45,486 bases of DNA from Magnetospirillum molischianum DSM 120 (GTDB lineage Bacteria > Pseudomonadota > Alphaproteobacteria > Rhodospirillales > Magnetospirillaceae), in the NCBI RefSeq assembly GCF_000294655.1, contig NZ_CAHP01000010.1:31-45516 (forward strand). Direction: 5' to 3'. The first letter of the stretch is position 1; each line of letters begins with the position of its first letter. The translations under genes and the position numbers were made by a program. Of this stretch, positions 35,146 to 43,259 are shown one piece after another. The notes beneath the pieces are model-generated. The model ran no database searches. It was given only the letters and a program-made list of their open reading frames with translations, and was not told the DNA's origin.

Positions 35146-35454
35146 CTACTTGCGCTCGGCCCCGTCTTTCGCAACCTTGGCCTGAACGTTCGCCAGGGTG
35201 CCCTTCAGGCTCTCGATCGCCGGCGGCAAAGCGTCAACCGCCTTCTGCCCAAGCTCGACAGCCTTCAACGTACCTGCGTTCAGAGCGTCTTTGACTGCCG
35301 GAGCCTTCTTCGACAGTTCATCCGCGGCTTTCTGACCCAGGGCCTGAAGTTCTCCGGCCGCCTTCACCGCCCGCTCCTTGTACTCCGGATGCTCGACCAA
35401 CGCCTGGTTCAGGGCGTCGGACGCCTTCTTCTTGAGATCCGAAAACAGACCCAT
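35146..35454 (-). CDS. Small amphipathic-helix protein of unknown function
   Basis: 101 residues from the ATG at 35454 (AGAGGGG 6 nt upstream); a longer frame from 35547 is not supported. The sequence begins MGLFSDLKKKASDALNQAL and continues as Ala/Lys/Leu-rich helix with an 11-residue-like pattern, rather like apolipoprotein or phasin-like surface-binding helices. No signal peptide and no transmembrane segment. No family recognised with certainty. Confidence 0.7.
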   Translation of the reverse strand: MGLFSDLKKKASDALNQALVEHPEYKERAVKAAGELQALGQKAADELSKKAPAVKDALNAGTLKAVELGQKAVDALPPAIESLKGTLANVQAKVAKDGAERK

Positions 35455-35517
35455 CTGATTCCCCTCTTGATGAACCCAAATCCCCGATGTGTGGAAAACC
35501 CGCACATCTCCATTGTC

Positions 35518-35547
35518 ACCATAGCGCCAGCGCCCGGCTTCAGGCAA
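35518..35547 (-). promoter_or_regulatory. Candidate promoter for the amphipathic-helix protein gene
   Basis: Minus strand: TTGCCT (35547-35542), 18-bp spacer, TATGGT (35523-35518); each hexamer matches the sigma-70 consensus at four of six positions. It would give a leader of about 55 nt. Confidence 0.35.
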
Positions 35548-35693
35548 TGGTTGGCACGACCTGATCGGCGGGGTTCTGTCAAGATGAAGTCGTTTTCGCC
35601 TCTCCGGGCGACGATTTCATCTGCATTGGCAGGCAGCTCCCGCCCAAACTTGTTCCGAATCCGAAACAAGGCCCGATGGAACGTCGATTATTA

Positions 35694-35711
35694 CGTTTCT
35701 TAGTCGAAACG
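35694..35711. repeat. Inverted repeat near the ECF operon 3' end
   Basis: CGTTTC (35694-35699) and GAAACG (35706-35711) flank a 6-nt loop. It lies 24 bp beyond the end of the CnrX-like gene and has no U-tract; it could be an operator or a weak 3' hairpin. Confidence 0.35.
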
Positions 35712-35734
35712 AAGAAGGAGGAAACGCCCGGACA

Positions 35735-36244
35735 TCACCTTTCTGGCGGAGGCGGCGGAGGTGGTCCATTGCCGCCAAAAGGCGACGGACCGTTGTGACC
35801 GAACGGTGGCGGCGGAGGCGGGGGCGGGTTCCAACGCGAAATCGCGGCGCGGCCCTCGTGCGACATTCGGGTCGCTGCCTCGATCACCAAAGCCGCCAAG
35901 GCATCGTCCATCCGCTGACGAGCGGCCGAGAACTCGGTGAACAGCTGACGCAGTGCGCCCGGTTCAAAATCGCTCATCCCCAGCACGGCGCGAACCTGGT
36001 CGGGAAAAGCACGCAAGGTACGATGGCCGCTCTCGATCTCGGGAGCGCGCACGGCAACAACCTCGCGCAGGATGGCCGCATCGGCAGACGGCAGAGTCAC
36101 AGCGATCCGCTCTGCTATCTCGGTGATTCCGGGGGGCGGCGGGTGGTTGGGACGATAGACCACCACCAACACGGTCCCCAGAAAGACGTTGAGCGCCAGA
36201 GACGCCGTTAGAACCCATTTCGTCGGAATCACGATCCCCATCAT
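35735..36244 (-). CDS. CnrX/ZraP-like periplasmic protein with poly-Pro tail
   Basis: 169 residues. One N-terminal membrane segment (VLTASLALNVFLGTVLVVVY) leads to a helical periplasmic domain (ITEIAERIAVTLPSADAAILREVV, LRQLFTEFSAARQRMDDALAALV) resembling the heavy-metal resistance/periplasmic sensor fold of CnrX, ZraP and CpxP. The C-terminus is a low-complexity Pro/Gly/Phe/Asn tail with two runs of seven or eight prolines. It overlaps the anti-sigma gene stop (ATGA). I infer that it senses or buffers an envelope or metal signal for the sigma factor. The Met- and His-poor core gives no clear metal site. Confidence 0.7.
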   Translation of the reverse strand: MMGIVIPTKWVLTASLALNVFLGTVLVVVYRPNHPPPPGITEIAERIAVTLPSADAAILREVVAVRAPEIESGHRTLRAFPDQVRAVLGMSDFEPGALRQLFTEFSAARQRMDDALAALVIEAATRMSHEGRAAISRWNPPPPPPPPFGHNGPSPFGGNGPPPPPPPER

Positions 36245-36543
36245 AACCCTGCTATGTCAACCGACGCTGTGGTCAGCATCTCGGCAAAACGGATCGGCGT
36301 CTGAGCGGCAAGAAGATCCTGACCGACGATCACCCCTAACACCGCCGCGGCGGCCATTGGCACGGCCAAGCGAGTGAATGGTGCCAGGATCGCCAGACAT
36401 AAGGACAGAAAGGAAGGGCGCAACGGAGCGCGGTCTGGCAACCGGGCAAGCACTCCGGCGACGACCTTGCTGGCGCGGGCAGACGAGGCTTCGAAGCGAG
36501 CCGCATCGCTGCGCATCAGCCTATCAATGTCGAATTCGTTCAT
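36241..36543 (-). CDS. Membrane anti-sigma factor candidate
   Basis: 100 residues. A cytoplasmic N-terminal helix region (MNEFDIDRLMRSDAARFEASSARASKVVAGVLARL) is followed by a hydrophobic stretch at about 44-78 long enough for one or two transmembrane helices. There is no HxxxCxxC zinc motif. It lies between the ECF sigma gene (ATGA overlap) and the periplasmic sensor-like gene, the position of CnrY-type anti-sigma factors. Function inferred from location and topology. Confidence 0.7.
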   Translation of the reverse strand: MNEFDIDRLMRSDAARFEASSARASKVVAGVLARLPDRAPLRPSFLSLCLAILAPFTRLAVPMAAAAVLGVIVGQDLLAAQTPIRFAEMLTTASVDIAGL

Positions 36544-37142
36544 GTCACGTCTCCGATCCCGGTAATGCCGCGCCGAGCCAGGGCCGATCGCAGAGCCCGT
36601 TTTCCCCGGACCAGCAAAGATTCGACTGCGGGTACCGTTAATTCCATGATCTTTGCGGCCTGCGGCGCACTCATTCCGGCATAGTAATGAAGCGACAAGG
36701 CCGCGCGCTGACGGTTTGGAATATCGTCCAATGCCTGAGAGACCAAGCGGTCGCGCTGGTGAGCAACGGCAAGGTCAAGCCCGCCAGGGGCCGTGTCAAC
36801 CGGATCGCCGGCCTCCTCCAGCGGAGCGTAGCGAGCGCGCCGTCGGACATCCAGGCTGGCGTTCAGCACCACCCGATAGAGCCACGTAGAGAATTTTGCC
36901 TCTCGATCAGGTTCCCAGCGCGGAGCCATCTTCCAGACTTTCAGAAACGCGTCCTGTACGATTTCGTCGGCCTCGTCCGCATTACGGGTAACACGGGTGG
37001 CCAGGGTCAGCATCGGGCGTGCATGGCGCTCCATCAATACCGCGAACGCCCCCCGATCCCCCAGGGAAGCGGCACGGAGAAGATCATCGTCGCCAGCGGC
37101 GTCGATCCCAATCGTCGGGTTCCCGCCGTTCTGCTCCAACAC
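36540..37142 (-). CDS. ECF-family RNA polymerase sigma factor
   Basis: 200 residues. The GTG at 37142 is taken; the TTG one codon later fits the AGGGAG ribosome site slightly better. Region 2 contains LMERHARPMLTLATRVTRNADEADEIVQDAFLKVWK and FSTWLYRVVLNASLD; region 4 contains ALDDIPNRQRAALSLHYYAGMSAPQAAKIM and VESLLVRGKRALR. First gene of a three-gene operon with a membrane anti-sigma candidate and a CnrX-like protein. I found no clear ECF -35/-10 pair in the 80 bp upstream. Confidence 0.95.
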   Translation of the reverse strand: MLEQNGGNPTIGIDAAGDDDLLRAASLGDRGAFAVLMERHARPMLTLATRVTRNADEADEIVQDAFLKVWKMAPRWEPDREAKFSTWLYRVVLNASLDVRRRARYAPLEEAGDPVDTAPGGLDLAVAHQRDRLVSQALDDIPNRQRAALSLHYYAGMSAPQAAKIMELTVPAVESLLVRGKRALRSALARRGITGIGDVT

Positions 37143-37223
37143 ATCTCCCTCGACCGTACATTCCTCACTGGGCTTGTACGGAAGATATGGGGCATCCCAT
37201 GCGTTAAAAATTGCCCCGATGAG

Positions 37224-37256
37224 AAAAAAGCCCGCCTTCAGAGACGATGGCGGGCG
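37224..37256 (-). terminator. Intrinsic terminator
   Basis: Minus strand: GCCCGCC (37255-37249) pairs with GGCGGGC (37236-37230), followed directly by six U (37229-37224). It ends the gene at 37298-37918 before the ECF operon begins. Confidence 0.85.
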
Positions 37257-37297
37257 AAAGGGCCGGACTCATGGAAGGAAAACAGCCCAGGCGTCCG

Positions 37298-37918
37298 TCA
37301 TACCCCGACAAGCTTGCGGATCGAAGCGAGGTTCCACCCCTTGGCCACCTCGACCAGTTGCTCGCCCGACGCGATGCCGTCACCTTCGATCTGCAACAAA
37401 ACACGCGATCCCAGCACCAGGGTGATTTCGCCCGAACGGGTCGCGGAATCCCACCGCAGCAGCGCCTCCTCCTGGCCAAGATGCAGACGGCGAACATTGG
37501 TCGGCAATGCCGTCGCCGGATGAAACTGAGCGGCGGCGGCAACGACAGCCGGGCTGTCGAGAATCAGCAGGGCGTTGAAGCTGGCATCTTCGCGGGCATA
37601 GGCCCGGCTGACCGACAGCCCGCCCCCCGCATTGAACAACCCTTGAGTCTCTGGTTGCTCGGCTGTCCAGCCCGATGGCGGCGGCGGCAGACACTCGGCC
37701 AGCGCTGCCCCGACACGGGCATGAAGATCGACGATCGCCGCTTCCAGCTCGACGGCGGCGCGAGCCAAATCGCCACGGGCATGGGCCGCGCGGGCAGCCT
37801 CTAGCCGCGCAGGAACGGTATCACCCGGACGAGGGGAATCCCCGGCCAAAGCCGCCATCGAAAAAGACAGCAGCAACAACGGCAGCACAAAGAGGAAACC
37901 CGGCAAAGCCCGAAACAT
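37298..37918 (-). CDS. Secreted protein of unknown function
   Basis: 206 residues from the ATG at 37918 (AAGGGA about 10 nt upstream). Signal peptide MFRALPGFLFVLPLLLLSFSMAALA. The mature protein opens with a helical repeat (RLEAARAAHARGDLARAAVELEAAI) and continues with a mixed domain (LPPPPSGWTAEQPETQGLFNAGG, SRAYAREDASFNALLILDSP, LVLGSRVLLQIEGDG). The second half suggests a compact alpha/beta periplasmic domain. No family recognised. It has its own terminator; the Nudix gene lies upstream on the same strand. Confidence 0.75.
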   Translation of the reverse strand: MFRALPGFLFVLPLLLLSFSMAALAGDSPRPGDTVPARLEAARAAHARGDLARAAVELEAAIVDLHARVGAALAECLPPPPSGWTAEQPETQGLFNAGGGLSVSRAYAREDASFNALLILDSPAVVAAAAQFHPATALPTNVRRLHLGQEEALLRWDSATRSGEITLVLGSRVLLQIEGDGIASGEQLVEVAKGWNLASIRKLVGV

Positions 37919-38013
37919 GGTCCGAACGTCCCTTTCTGAGAAAGCGTTCACAGACCTTAGCGGTCCGGCAGACACGCGGCAAGGGGAGGGCTGAGAGAAT
38001 AGGGGCGCGTTTC

Positions 38014-38628
38014 CTACGTGCCTGAAGGCCCCCACTCGCGACGCAGCCGGTCCTTTTCCATCGCCAGCCATTGCAGCGCGATCACCGCCATCGCATTGTT
38101 GATGCGGCCGTCACGAACCATCGCCAGCGCTTCGGCGGAAGAAACGACATGGGTGCGGATATCCTCACCCTCGGCTTCCAGACCATGCAGGCCCGAGATC
38201 GTGCGGCTATCGACGCGAGCGCAATACAGGCGACAAGTCTCGGACGCCCCGCCCGCCGTCATCAGATAGTCACCGACATGGACCATCGCGCTGGGTTCCG
38301 CTCCGGCCTCCTCCCGCGTTTCGCGCCGGGCCACGTCGTCGGGATGCTCGCCCTCCTCGATGATTCCGGCAACGCATTCGATCAGCCAGGGGTTCCATCC
38401 CGCGGCCAGTGCGCCGGGGCGGAATTGCTCGATCAACCCCACTTCGTCACGGTCGGGATCGTACAGCAGCACAGCGACGGCATGACCGCGCTCGAACACC
38501 TCGCGGACCAGTTCGGCCGACCAATCTCCTTTGAAGGTACGATGGCGCAGACGATAGCGGTCAATCTGGAAATAGCCCTTGAACACGGTCTCACGGGAAA
38601 TAATCTCGACATCGTTGACGGCATCCAA
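38014..38628 (-). CDS. nudF: Nudix hydrolase, ADP-ribose pyrophosphatase type
   Basis: 204 residues. The start is TTG at 38628 with AGGAG 8 nt upstream, the only in-frame candidate that keeps the N-terminal strand. The Nudix box is complete: GIIEEGEHPDDVARRETREE followed by AG. The upstream LIEQFRPGA and downstream TAGGASETCRLYCARV are typical of ADP-ribose/NDP-sugar pyrophosphatases (NudF/TrgB). It would hydrolyse ADP-ribose to AMP and ribose-5-phosphate; the exact substrate is inferred. Confidence 0.88.
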   Translation of the reverse strand: MDAVNDVEIISRETVFKGYFQIDRYRLRHRTFKGDWSAELVREVFERGHAVAVLLYDPDRDEVGLIEQFRPGALAAGWNPWLIECVAGIIEEGEHPDDVARRETREEAGAEPSAMVHVGDYLMTAGGASETCRLYCARVDSRTISGLHGLEAEGEDIRTHVVSSAEALAMVRDGRINNAMAVIALQWLAMEKDRLRREWGPSGT

Positions 38629-38657
38629 AGTGACTTCTCCTGTCAGAGGGAAAACGA

Positions 38658-39302
38658 TCAGGCCAGCCCTAGCCGTCCCGCGATCTCGTCGGCCAAAGCC
38701 GTCACTTCTCGCGACGCGACGTGGCGGGGATGGCTTTCGAGCACCCCTCGCCCTTCCATCATTGCGCTGGCGAAAGCAACCCGGTTTCCCAGAACCGAAT
38801 CGGCAACGGGGACAGAGGTCTCGGCGATTTTACGCCGCACCGCCTCGACCAGCTTACTCTTGGCCGGAGTTCGGTTGAACACCACCACGGCCGGAGTTTT
38901 CTCGCGCCGGGCAATCTCAAGCGTTGGCCCGGTCGCCCACAAATCCATCGGCGAAGGCTGTACCGGCACCAGGATCAGATCGGCGGCCCGCACCGCCAAC
39001 CGCACCTCGGTCTCTGCGTGGGGCGGGCTATCGATCAGCACCAGATCAAGATCGCGGCGCAGCCGCTCTAATTCCGTCGCCAACCGCCATCCGGCAGCCT
39101 GGACGAAAGCGATCCCGCCACCATCGGGACCGACCAGGGCACGGCGGACTTCAAACCATGCCGCCAGCGACCCTTGTGGATCGATATCAAGCAACCCCAC
39201 CCTTCGCCCAGAACGGGCATAGGCGACAGCGAGTTGTGCGGCGATGGTGGTCTTTCCGGCGCCCCCTTTTTGCTGGGCGATGGTGAGAATCCTGGCTGGC
39301 AT
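38658..39302 (-). CDS. ParA-like ATPase, no ParB partner nearby
   Basis: 214 residues; ATG preceded by GAGGG at 6 nt. Deviant Walker A QQKGGAGKTTIA with the signature Lys, A' region LLDIDPQGSLAAWF, Walker B-like LVLIDSPPH. Short, one-domain form without an N-terminal DNA-binding extension. No parB, parS-like repeat or plasmid gene is nearby, so this is an orphan positioning or partition-type ATPase; cargo unknown. The next genes on either side (Nudix; unknown protein) are on the same strand with gaps of 29 and 81 bp. Confidence 0.88.
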   Translation of the reverse strand: MPARILTIAQQKGGAGKTTIAAQLAVAYARSGRRVGLLDIDPQGSLAAWFEVRRALVGPDGGGIAFVQAAGWRLATELERLRRDLDLVLIDSPPHAETEVRLAVRAADLILVPVQPSPMDLWATGPTLEIARREKTPAVVVFNRTPAKSKLVEAVRRKIAETSVPVADSVLGNRVAFASAMMEGRGVLESHPRHVASREVTALADEIAGRLGLA

Positions 39303-39383
39303 GAGACACCCTCGCAGCGAACGGGAGGCAAGGCTACCCCCTCGCGCCTTTTTTGCAAGTCCCTGTCGGTGGTGGCCTTCGAT

Positions 39384-40172
39384 TCACCCCTCATCGAGAT
39401 GGAAGAGGAACTGGGCGATGGTGGTAAAGGCCGCACTGCCCCAAAAAGCACGGGCGGCAGCGGGATCGGCCTGAAGCCGTCGGGCAAAATCGCTGAACAT
39501 CGCCCGCATCAGCACGATGAAGCCGCCCTGCCCCAGTGTCCAATGCGCATCGGGAGCTGCGGGATCGGCAGGAGCGAGATGAGAGTCGATCAGGTCGATC
39601 ATCCAGGTTCGCCGCCGCTCGAAATCGGTGAAGGTCTGAGCCACCGTTCCCAATATATAATCAATCAGCGCGATTGTTTCGGAATCGGTATAAACCGCAT
39701 TCCAATCGCATCGGCCATCGGCCGAGGAATGGCGAACCAGAATATCGGTACAAATCCGTTCACCCCGTTCGCGCAGGGTCGGGCCAATCATTTTGTCGAT
39801 CGCTAGGACGAAGCCGGGGATCATCCGCCGTGACAGCACTCCATCACGCCCCTCGTCGAATAGACGCGGCGGGTACAGATAGGAAAAACGCCGCATCAGA
39901 ATCCGGTCGAACGGACGCTTGCGGGTGTGCTCGAACTGAAGCGCCTCCCGAAGATGGGAGCAGTCGTCCCACGCGCGCTGATAATAGGTTCCGAAACAAT
40001 CCTGCTCGGCGGTGAGGAAATGCTGCGCCAGGGCGCGGATTTCAGCCGCACTCAACGAGCCTCCGACCTTGGCCGCCTCCACCTCCAGCCGTGTGACGAA
40101 ATGACTGATCATTGTCGTCCCCACATCGCGACAAGAGGACGATTGTGGAGAACAGGGGGTACGGTCGGTCAT
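39384..40172 (-). CDS. Protein of unknown function
   Basis: 262 residues from the ATG at 40172 (GGGAG 8 nt upstream); an ATG at 40112 with GGGGA is the alternative. No signal peptide or membrane helix. Mostly helical by composition, with conserved-looking aromatic and charged patches (CFGTYYQRAWDDCSHLREAL, RPFDRILMRRFSYLYPPRLF, GFVLAIDKMIGPTLRERG, QGGFIVLMRAMFSDFARRL). I recognise no family. It is co-directional with the ParA-like gene. Confidence 0.75.
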   Translation of the reverse strand: MTDRTPCSPQSSSCRDVGTTMISHFVTRLEVEAAKVGGSLSAAEIRALAQHFLTAEQDCFGTYYQRAWDDCSHLREALQFEHTRKRPFDRILMRRFSYLYPPRLFDEGRDGVLSRRMIPGFVLAIDKMIGPTLRERGERICTDILVRHSSADGRCDWNAVYTDSETIALIDYILGTVAQTFTDFERRRTWMIDLIDSHLAPADPAAPDAHWTLGQGGFIVLMRAMFSDFARRLQADPAAARAFWGSAAFTTIAQFLFHLDEG

Positions 40173-40217
40173 TCGCGCCACTCCCAGGAGCCAGTCATGA
40201 AACAATACATGCAAAAA

Positions 40218-40235
40218 GTCACAAACCGTCACAAA
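40218..40235. repeat. 10-bp-period direct repeat upstream of the unknown gene
   Basis: GTCACAAA occurs at 40218-40225 and 40228-40235 (TTTGTGAC twice on the minus strand), 46 bp upstream of the minus-strand start at 40172. It could be an operator or part of a promoter; TATTGT lies just downstream on the minus strand without a good -35. Confidence 0.35.
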
Positions 40236-40285
40236 GAAATCGACTCAAGGCCATCCGCTCGATGCGTCATTTGCCGCTAGGTCGA

Positions 40286-41458
40286 TCACTCTGGAGCAGA
40301 GCAACGAAACGGACCATCGGCGCATTGTTCGGCAATATGCCGCTCGACAACGGCCCGCTCATGATCGAGGAAACGACTGATCGCCCGGCGCAGATCGGGG
40401 GCGGCAATCCAATGAGCCGAACGGGTTAGGGTTGGCAGATAACCCCGAGCAATCTTGTGCTCGCCCTGAGCGCCCGCCTCGACCCGCGCTAACCGATGCG
40501 AAATCGCAAAATCGATGGCACGATAATAACAAGCTTCGAAATGCAGGAACGGGACTTCGACCGCCGCGCCGCCCCAGTTCCGGCCGAACAGACACTCGTC
40601 GCCGACCATGTTAAAGGCCGCCCCCACGGCCTCGCCACCATCGACCGCCAGAATCAGGACCGCCTGCTCTCCCACCGCCGACCCCGACAGGCATTCGAAG
40701 AAGGAGCGGTTAAGATACGCTTCACCCCATTTGCGGTTGCACGTCGCCTGATAAAGCCGGTGAAAGGAATCCCAGTGATGCGGCTTAATATCGTCGCCGA
40801 CCAGGGTGGAAAGGGTAACTCCGCTGGCGGCCACGGCGTCCCGTTCCTTGCGGATCGCTTTACGCCGCCGCGACGACAAGGCGGCAAGAAAAGCGTCGAA
40901 GCTGTCGTACCCATTGTTATGCCAGTGATATTGCCACCCCAGCCGGATCAGAAATCCGGCTTCGGCCAACGCGGTGGCGTCGTCTTGTTCCGCGAAGGTA
41001 ACGTGGACCGAACTGGCCTCGACCTGCCCGGTCAACGCGATCATCGATTGGGCCAGGATGCGCCTCGCCGCGTCCGCCGCAATACCGGAACCGATCAGCA
41101 ATCGAGGACCGGGAACCGGCGTGAAGGGAACCGCGCCTTGTAACTTGGGGTAATAACGCCTCCCGGCACGGTGGCTGGCCTCGGCCCAGGCGTGGTCGAA
41201 GACATATTCTCCCATCGAATGCGATTTCAGATAAAGCGGCGCGACCGCCAGCACCCGTCCATCGCCGTCGCGCACGGCAAGGTGACAGGGTTGCCATCCG
41301 GTCGCCGCCGCCACCGCGCCCGATTGTTCGAGCGCATCGAGAAAATCGTGCCTGACAAAAGGATTGGCGGAGCCGGCGCAAGCATTCCACGCGGCGGCGG
41401 GAATCTCGGCGATCGCGGTGTGGATGGTGACGGAGGGGGCGGCGTCTGAATTGCTCAT
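40286..41458 (-). CDS. COG3146-type GNAT/FemAB-like protein (DUF482)
   Basis: 390 residues. Family-typical stretches: IPAAAWNACAGSANPFVRHDFLDALE near the N-terminus, APLYLKSHSMGEYVFDHAWAEASHR, YYPKLQGAVPFTPVPGPRLL, LSSRRRKAIRKERDAV and LHFEACYYRAIDFAISHRL. The family is annotated as putative acyltransferase or peptidoglycan-related, without a proven substrate. It is divergent from the FAD oxidoreductase gene, with about 100 bp between. Confidence 0.88.
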   Translation of the reverse strand: MSNSDAAPSVTIHTAIAEIPAAAWNACAGSANPFVRHDFLDALEQSGAVAAATGWQPCHLAVRDGDGRVLAVAPLYLKSHSMGEYVFDHAWAEASHRAGRRYYPKLQGAVPFTPVPGPRLLIGSGIAADAARRILAQSMIALTGQVEASSVHVTFAEQDDATALAEAGFLIRLGWQYHWHNNGYDSFDAFLAALSSRRRKAIRKERDAVAASGVTLSTLVGDDIKPHHWDSFHRLYQATCNRKWGEAYLNRSFFECLSGSAVGEQAVLILAVDGGEAVGAAFNMVGDECLFGRNWGGAAVEVPFLHFEACYYRAIDFAISHRLARVEAGAQGEHKIARGYLPTLTRSAHWIAAPDLRRAISRFLDHERAVVERHIAEQCADGPFRCSAPE

Positions 41459-41556
41459 GCCCTAAACATGGCGTTGCCGCCCTAAAGGGTTCAAGAGGGC
41501 GACAGTTGGTGCTATGGTCCGCCGCTTCCCCCCATGACCATGCGGCCTGCCTCGTT

Positions 41557-43167
41557 ATGACCACGGCTTCCATAGACTTTTCCGCCCTGCCCGAGGCAGA
41601 GTTGACCGACGACAGCGGTCGTCGCCTCGTCGCCCGATTGTGCGTCTCCGCCGACATCGCCCACGCCGTGGCCGAAGCGGTCCGCCAAAACTGGGCGGTG
41701 ATGCCCGCAGGCGGGCTGACCAGCGCCATCGGCTCCTATGAATATGCAGTCGAGGCAACCAGCCGCTTCGCCGGTGTCGTGGCAATTCGACCCCGCGCCG
41801 CCGCGATGCCTGAAATCGTCGCCGCCGATATCCCACTCGACCGCCTCGCTTCGCATCAAATCGCGATCGATGCCGCCGCCGGATTGATTTCGGCCGGAGC
41901 CGGACTGACTTTTGCCCAGGTCAATGCCGCCCTGGCCGAACAGATCGGGCCGAACGTCCGGGTGCTGATCGATCTGACCAGCGTGGCCTCGGCCTTTGTC
42001 GGCGGCGTCGTCGCCACCGGAGGCATGGGACCGATGCGGTTGCTGCCGTCGCAGATCATCGACGCCATAAGCCTTGCCGAGGGCGGTGACCTGCCCCGCC
42101 TGATCACGGGCGACGATCTTGATCTGGTCGAAGGAATGCAGGGGTGGACCGGGATGGTCACCGCTGTCCGGCTGCGCTTTTTCGAGGTGCCCTCGGGCGA
42201 GTTCGGACTGGTGCTGCCGGTCCAAGGCTCGGACGTCGATACGATGGCGGGTCTGCTGGTCTATCTGCGCCGCTGGACCCAGATCGCCCTGCCCGCTCCG
42301 GGAGGACGGATTGCGGGCGAAGGCGGAGAAACGGTGCTGAATGGCATCGAACTGGTCAGCCGCGATTCGCTGTCCGCCTTCGTTACCCTGGCTGAGGAAC
42401 CGGCACGGTCGAAAGCCGAAGGGCTGCTGCAATCTTGCGATTATGCCGGTGCCGATATGCTGGCCTGCCTGACCGGCTGGTCAGAACTGTCGATCGACGA
42501 CGTGCTGATGAGCCTGCTCGATCCCGAGACCGAGACGATCGGCGGCGTGATGATCGATTTCGGTGTCGGCTTCTCATCGGGTGCCGAAATGGAAACGTTT
42601 CGCGCCATCCGCGAGGGAGCGCCAGATCTGGCCCGCACGCGCGCCCGCGTTGCCCGCCCCGGCAAGCTGAAGCCGTGGAGCAGTTCGACCGACGTCAATA
42701 TTGCCTTCCCTGCCGACAGCTCCGCCGCCGCGGCCATTCTGGATTCTTATGCCGATTACCGCCAGGCGATCCGCGCCCTGTCGCGGGAGTTGGATGGCGC
42801 GGTCGAGGTCGAACTGTCCGCCTATGGTCATCTGTCGCCGGTGGGAATCGATCCTCACCACCGGGTCACCCTGGTCGCACCCGAAGGGGCCAAGGCGGCA
42901 CTGGCGGCCGCCCGTCTTGCCGTTGCCGCCAACAAGCGAACCTTGATTCACGATCTGCTGTTCGCCGCCCAGCGCCATGGCGCCACCATCACCGGCGGTG
43001 AAAAAGGCGTGCCTTCTCTGGTCGAGATCGCGCGTGCCGCTGGCGGCGAAGGCCGCCTGCCCCCCGACCTTAAGGCACGGCTGAACCGGGCCAGGAAAGC
43101 GGTGATGGCCGCCCCCGCCAATTTCTCGTTCCGCGCTCCGGCTGAATTACGGTCAGACCACCATTAG
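41557..43167 (+). CDS. FAD-binding oxidoreductase (FAD_binding_4/PCMH type)
   Basis: 536 residues from the ATG at 41557; ribosome site weak. The N-terminal FAD domain has AVMPAGGLTSAIGSYEYA in place of the usual P-x-GGGTS loop, DAAAGLISAGAGLTFAQVNAAL and VGGVVATGGMGPMRLL, typical of the glycolate oxidase GlcD/lactate dehydrogenase-like fold. The C-terminal half has SSTDVNIAFPADSSAAAAIL and GHLSPVGIDPHHRV. The substrate, probably a 2-hydroxy acid, is not determined. No Fe-S partner subunit is adjacent. Confidence 0.85.
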   Translation: MTTASIDFSALPEAELTDDSGRRLVARLCVSADIAHAVAEAVRQNWAVMPAGGLTSAIGSYEYAVEATSRFAGVVAIRPRAAAMPEIVAADIPLDRLASHQIAIDAAAGLISAGAGLTFAQVNAALAEQIGPNVRVLIDLTSVASAFVGGVVATGGMGPMRLLPSQIIDAISLAEGGDLPRLITGDDLDLVEGMQGWTGMVTAVRLRFFEVPSGEFGLVLPVQGSDVDTMAGLLVYLRRWTQIALPAPGGRIAGEGGETVLNGIELVSRDSLSAFVTLAEEPARSKAEGLLQSCDYAGADMLACLTGWSELSIDDVLMSLLDPETETIGGVMIDFGVGFSSGAEMETFRAIREGAPDLARTRARVARPGKLKPWSSSTDVNIAFPADSSAAAAILDSYADYRQAIRALSRELDGAVEVELSAYGHLSPVGIDPHHRVTLVAPEGAKAALAAARLAVAANKRTLIHDLLFAAQRHGATITGGEKGVPSLVEIARAAGGEGRLPPDLKARLNRARKAVMAAPANFSFRAPAELRSDHH

Positions 43168-43197
43168 ACAGCACGTCTAAGGAAAAGGCAGATGCGT

Positions 43198-43242
43198 CCT
43201 CGGCTTCATCCCTCCTCTCAAGGGAAAGGGGTGGAGCCGAGG
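43198..43242. terminator. Hairpin between convergent genes, no U-tract
   Basis: CCTCGGCTTCATCCC (43198-43212) pairs with GGGGTGGAGCCGAGG (43228-43242) with two G-T pairs. It lies between the FAD oxidoreductase stop and the trmJ stop. No T-run follows on either strand. Confidence 0.5.
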
Positions 43243-43259
43243 AGGTCGGTCGAACGCCC

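Larger units (their letters stand above)
35455..35734. other. Intergenic region with inverted repeats
   Basis: 280 bp between the small amphipathic protein gene and the end of the ECF operon, both on the minus strand. It contains a promoter candidate (listed separately), an imperfect hairpin CTTGTT...AACAAG around 35649-35670, and an inverted repeat at 35694-35711. No open frame of note. Confidence 0.5.

Noticed and set aside
38658-39302. ParA-like gene as evidence of a plasmid or integrated element
   Set aside because: No ParB, replication, integrase or conjugation genes lie nearby, and neighbouring genes are ordinary chromosomal housekeeping genes.
41512-42432. 306-codon minus-strand frame opposite the FAD oxidoreductase
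   Set aside because: Composition is His/Gln/Gly-rich without motifs; the plus-strand gene is clear.
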